This document shows, piece by piece, positions 6,194 to 6,704 of a stretch of DNA of 6,704 nucleotides (position 1 is its first letter; the number at the start of each line of letters is the position of its first letter). The notes beneath the pieces were generated by a model that did not search any database, was not told where the DNA came from, and worked only from the letters and a program-made list of their open reading frames with translations. This DNA is from Campylobacter sp. (GTDB lineage Bacteria; Campylobacterota; Campylobacteria; Campylobacterales; Campylobacteraceae): positions 1 to 6,704 of the forward strand of contig JAJQAF010000040.1 in the NCBI GenBank assembly GCA_021203945.1, in the 5' to 3' direction. Position numbers and translations under genes: made by a program.

Positions 6194-6704
6194 ATCCCAA
6201 ACCTTTGCCTTATCTTTACTCGAAGCTTTGAGAGTATCGGTAAAAATGCGTTTGGAAGCGGGCTAAGCAGCAAAAAAACGATCGCTTCCTTACTTAGCTT
6301 AACTCTTAAGCTTTTAAATATCGCACGATACGTTAGTCCGTATTTACCGGCGATTTTTGCGTAATACGCGGCATTTTTATACTGAAGCGCCAAAAACTCC
6401 GGCGCATAAACGATCGCTATTTCATAGCACAAGCTCGCCGTTTTTAAATACGCATAAGCTACGCCCAAAGCATGTTTTGCGGCGTTTTTCGTAGCGCTAT
6501 CTTCACGCGCCGTGCGATATACGTAAAGCGGCTTTTTAAAGTAAAAAACGCTTTTTTCAAAAAATCTGATATAAAGCTCGTTTTCACCGCCGAAACTCCG
6601 CTCGTCAAAGCGAAATTCTTTGATAAATTCACGTGAAAATAGCTTAAAATACTCGCCGCTTATTCGCCCGCAATGATAGTCAATCTTACTCATCTCGCAG
6701 CTTT
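6190..6704 (-). CDS. pglI: PglI, GT2 branching glycosyltransferase (3' part; N-terminus beyond the right edge)
   Basis: C. jejuni PglI adds a single beta-1,3-linked glucose branch to the lipid-linked hexasaccharide. The frame is open to the right edge: codons before the in-window ATG at 6693 read S-C-E without a stop, so that Met is most likely internal. About 170 residues are present, a little over half of a 310-residue PglI. The pattern SGEYFKLF...RFDERSFGGENELYIRFFEKSVFYFKKPLYVYRTAREDSAT (quoted in parts: GEYFKLF, FFEKSVFYFKKPLYVYR, AREDSAT) follows the C-terminal half of C. jejuni PglI, as do the AAYYAKIAGKYG and FKSLRVKLSKEAIVFLLLS segments near the end. The GT-A nucleotide-binding and DxD part would be upstream, outside the window, so activity cannot be judged. 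Its TGA overlaps the ATG of the next gene. A PglI-like GT2 with a different donor sugar is possible. Confidence 0.88.
   Translation of the reverse strand, partial: SCEMSKIDYHCGRISGEYFKLFSREFIKEFRFDERSFGGENELYIRFFEKSVFYFKKPLYVYRTAREDSATKNAAKHALGVAYAYLKTASLCYEIAIVYAPEFLALQYKNAAYYAKIAGKYGLTYRAIFKSLRVKLSKEAIVFLLLSPLPNAFLPILSKLRVKIRQRFGI
6202..6206 (-). promoter_or_regulatory. Ribosome binding site of the first pglH-like gene
   Basis: The minus strand reads AAAGG eight bases before the ATG at 6193-6191, inside the end of pglI. Together with the ATGA overlap it supports this start. A GGG closer to the ATG (6198-6196) is probably too near to serve. Confidence 0.5.

Noticed and set aside
6691..6693. 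ATG at 6693 as the true start of a 167-residue protein
   Set aside because: The frame stays open upstream to the window edge, and the residues around it (S-C-E-M-S-K) align with the middle of PglI. It is best read as an internal Met of a partial gene.
1..6704. CRISPR array, tRNA, insertion sequence or attachment-site-like repeat
   Set aside because: Apart from short motif repeats (AAATTT) and paralogous coding blocks I found no regular direct repeats, inverted terminal repeats or cloverleaf-like sequence. The window is essentially all coding.

Overview
The window is an internal piece of a Campylobacter-type pgl (protein N-glycosylation) operon, transcribed entirely from the minus strand. The genus is inferred from the proteins. 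PglA, PglJ, PglB and PglI match, segment by segment, the Campylobacter jejuni Pgl proteins as I remember them. By eye, G+C is around 40%, well above C. jejuni (about 30%). That fits the higher-GC, non-thermotolerant species (concisus/curvus/rectus/showae-like) better, but the species cannot be fixed from this sequence.

Layout in transcription order (right to left): the 3' part of pglI (6704-6190, GT2 family); two tandem PglH-like GT4 glycosyltransferases (6193-5123 and 5113-4067); pglJ (4070-2946, GT4); pglB, the oligosaccharyltransferase (2953-830); and the 5' part of pglA (827-1, GT4), which runs off the left edge. The genes are packed head to tail. Junctions are a 4-bp ATGA overlap, a 9-nt gap, a 4-bp overlap, an 8-bp overlap and a 2-nt gap. 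No stretch of 300 bases lacks a gene. I see no internal promoter, terminator, RNA gene, mobile element or CRISPR array.

How the genes work together (C. jejuni model): the glycan is built on undecaprenyl diphosphate at the cytoplasmic face. PglA adds the first HexNAc to the diNAcBac sugar, PglJ the second, PglH extends the chain and PglI adds a branch. A flippase (PglK, not in the window) turns the glycan to the periplasm, where PglB transfers it to Asn in D/E-X-N-X-S/T sequons. Compared with C. jejuni (pglK-pglH-pglI-pglJ-pglB-pglA), this locus has two PglH-like genes and both lie after pglI, directly before pglJ. That suggests a glycan assembled differently from the C. jejuni heptasaccharide.

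The pathway is known, so this is not a new class of system. What deserves attention is the extra transferase and the changed gene order, the pattern of conserved and missing residues in the two PglH copies, candidate self-glycosylation sequons in PglB, and a roughly tenfold excess of AAATTT, which matches the Campylobacter DNA-uptake methylation motif RAATTY.
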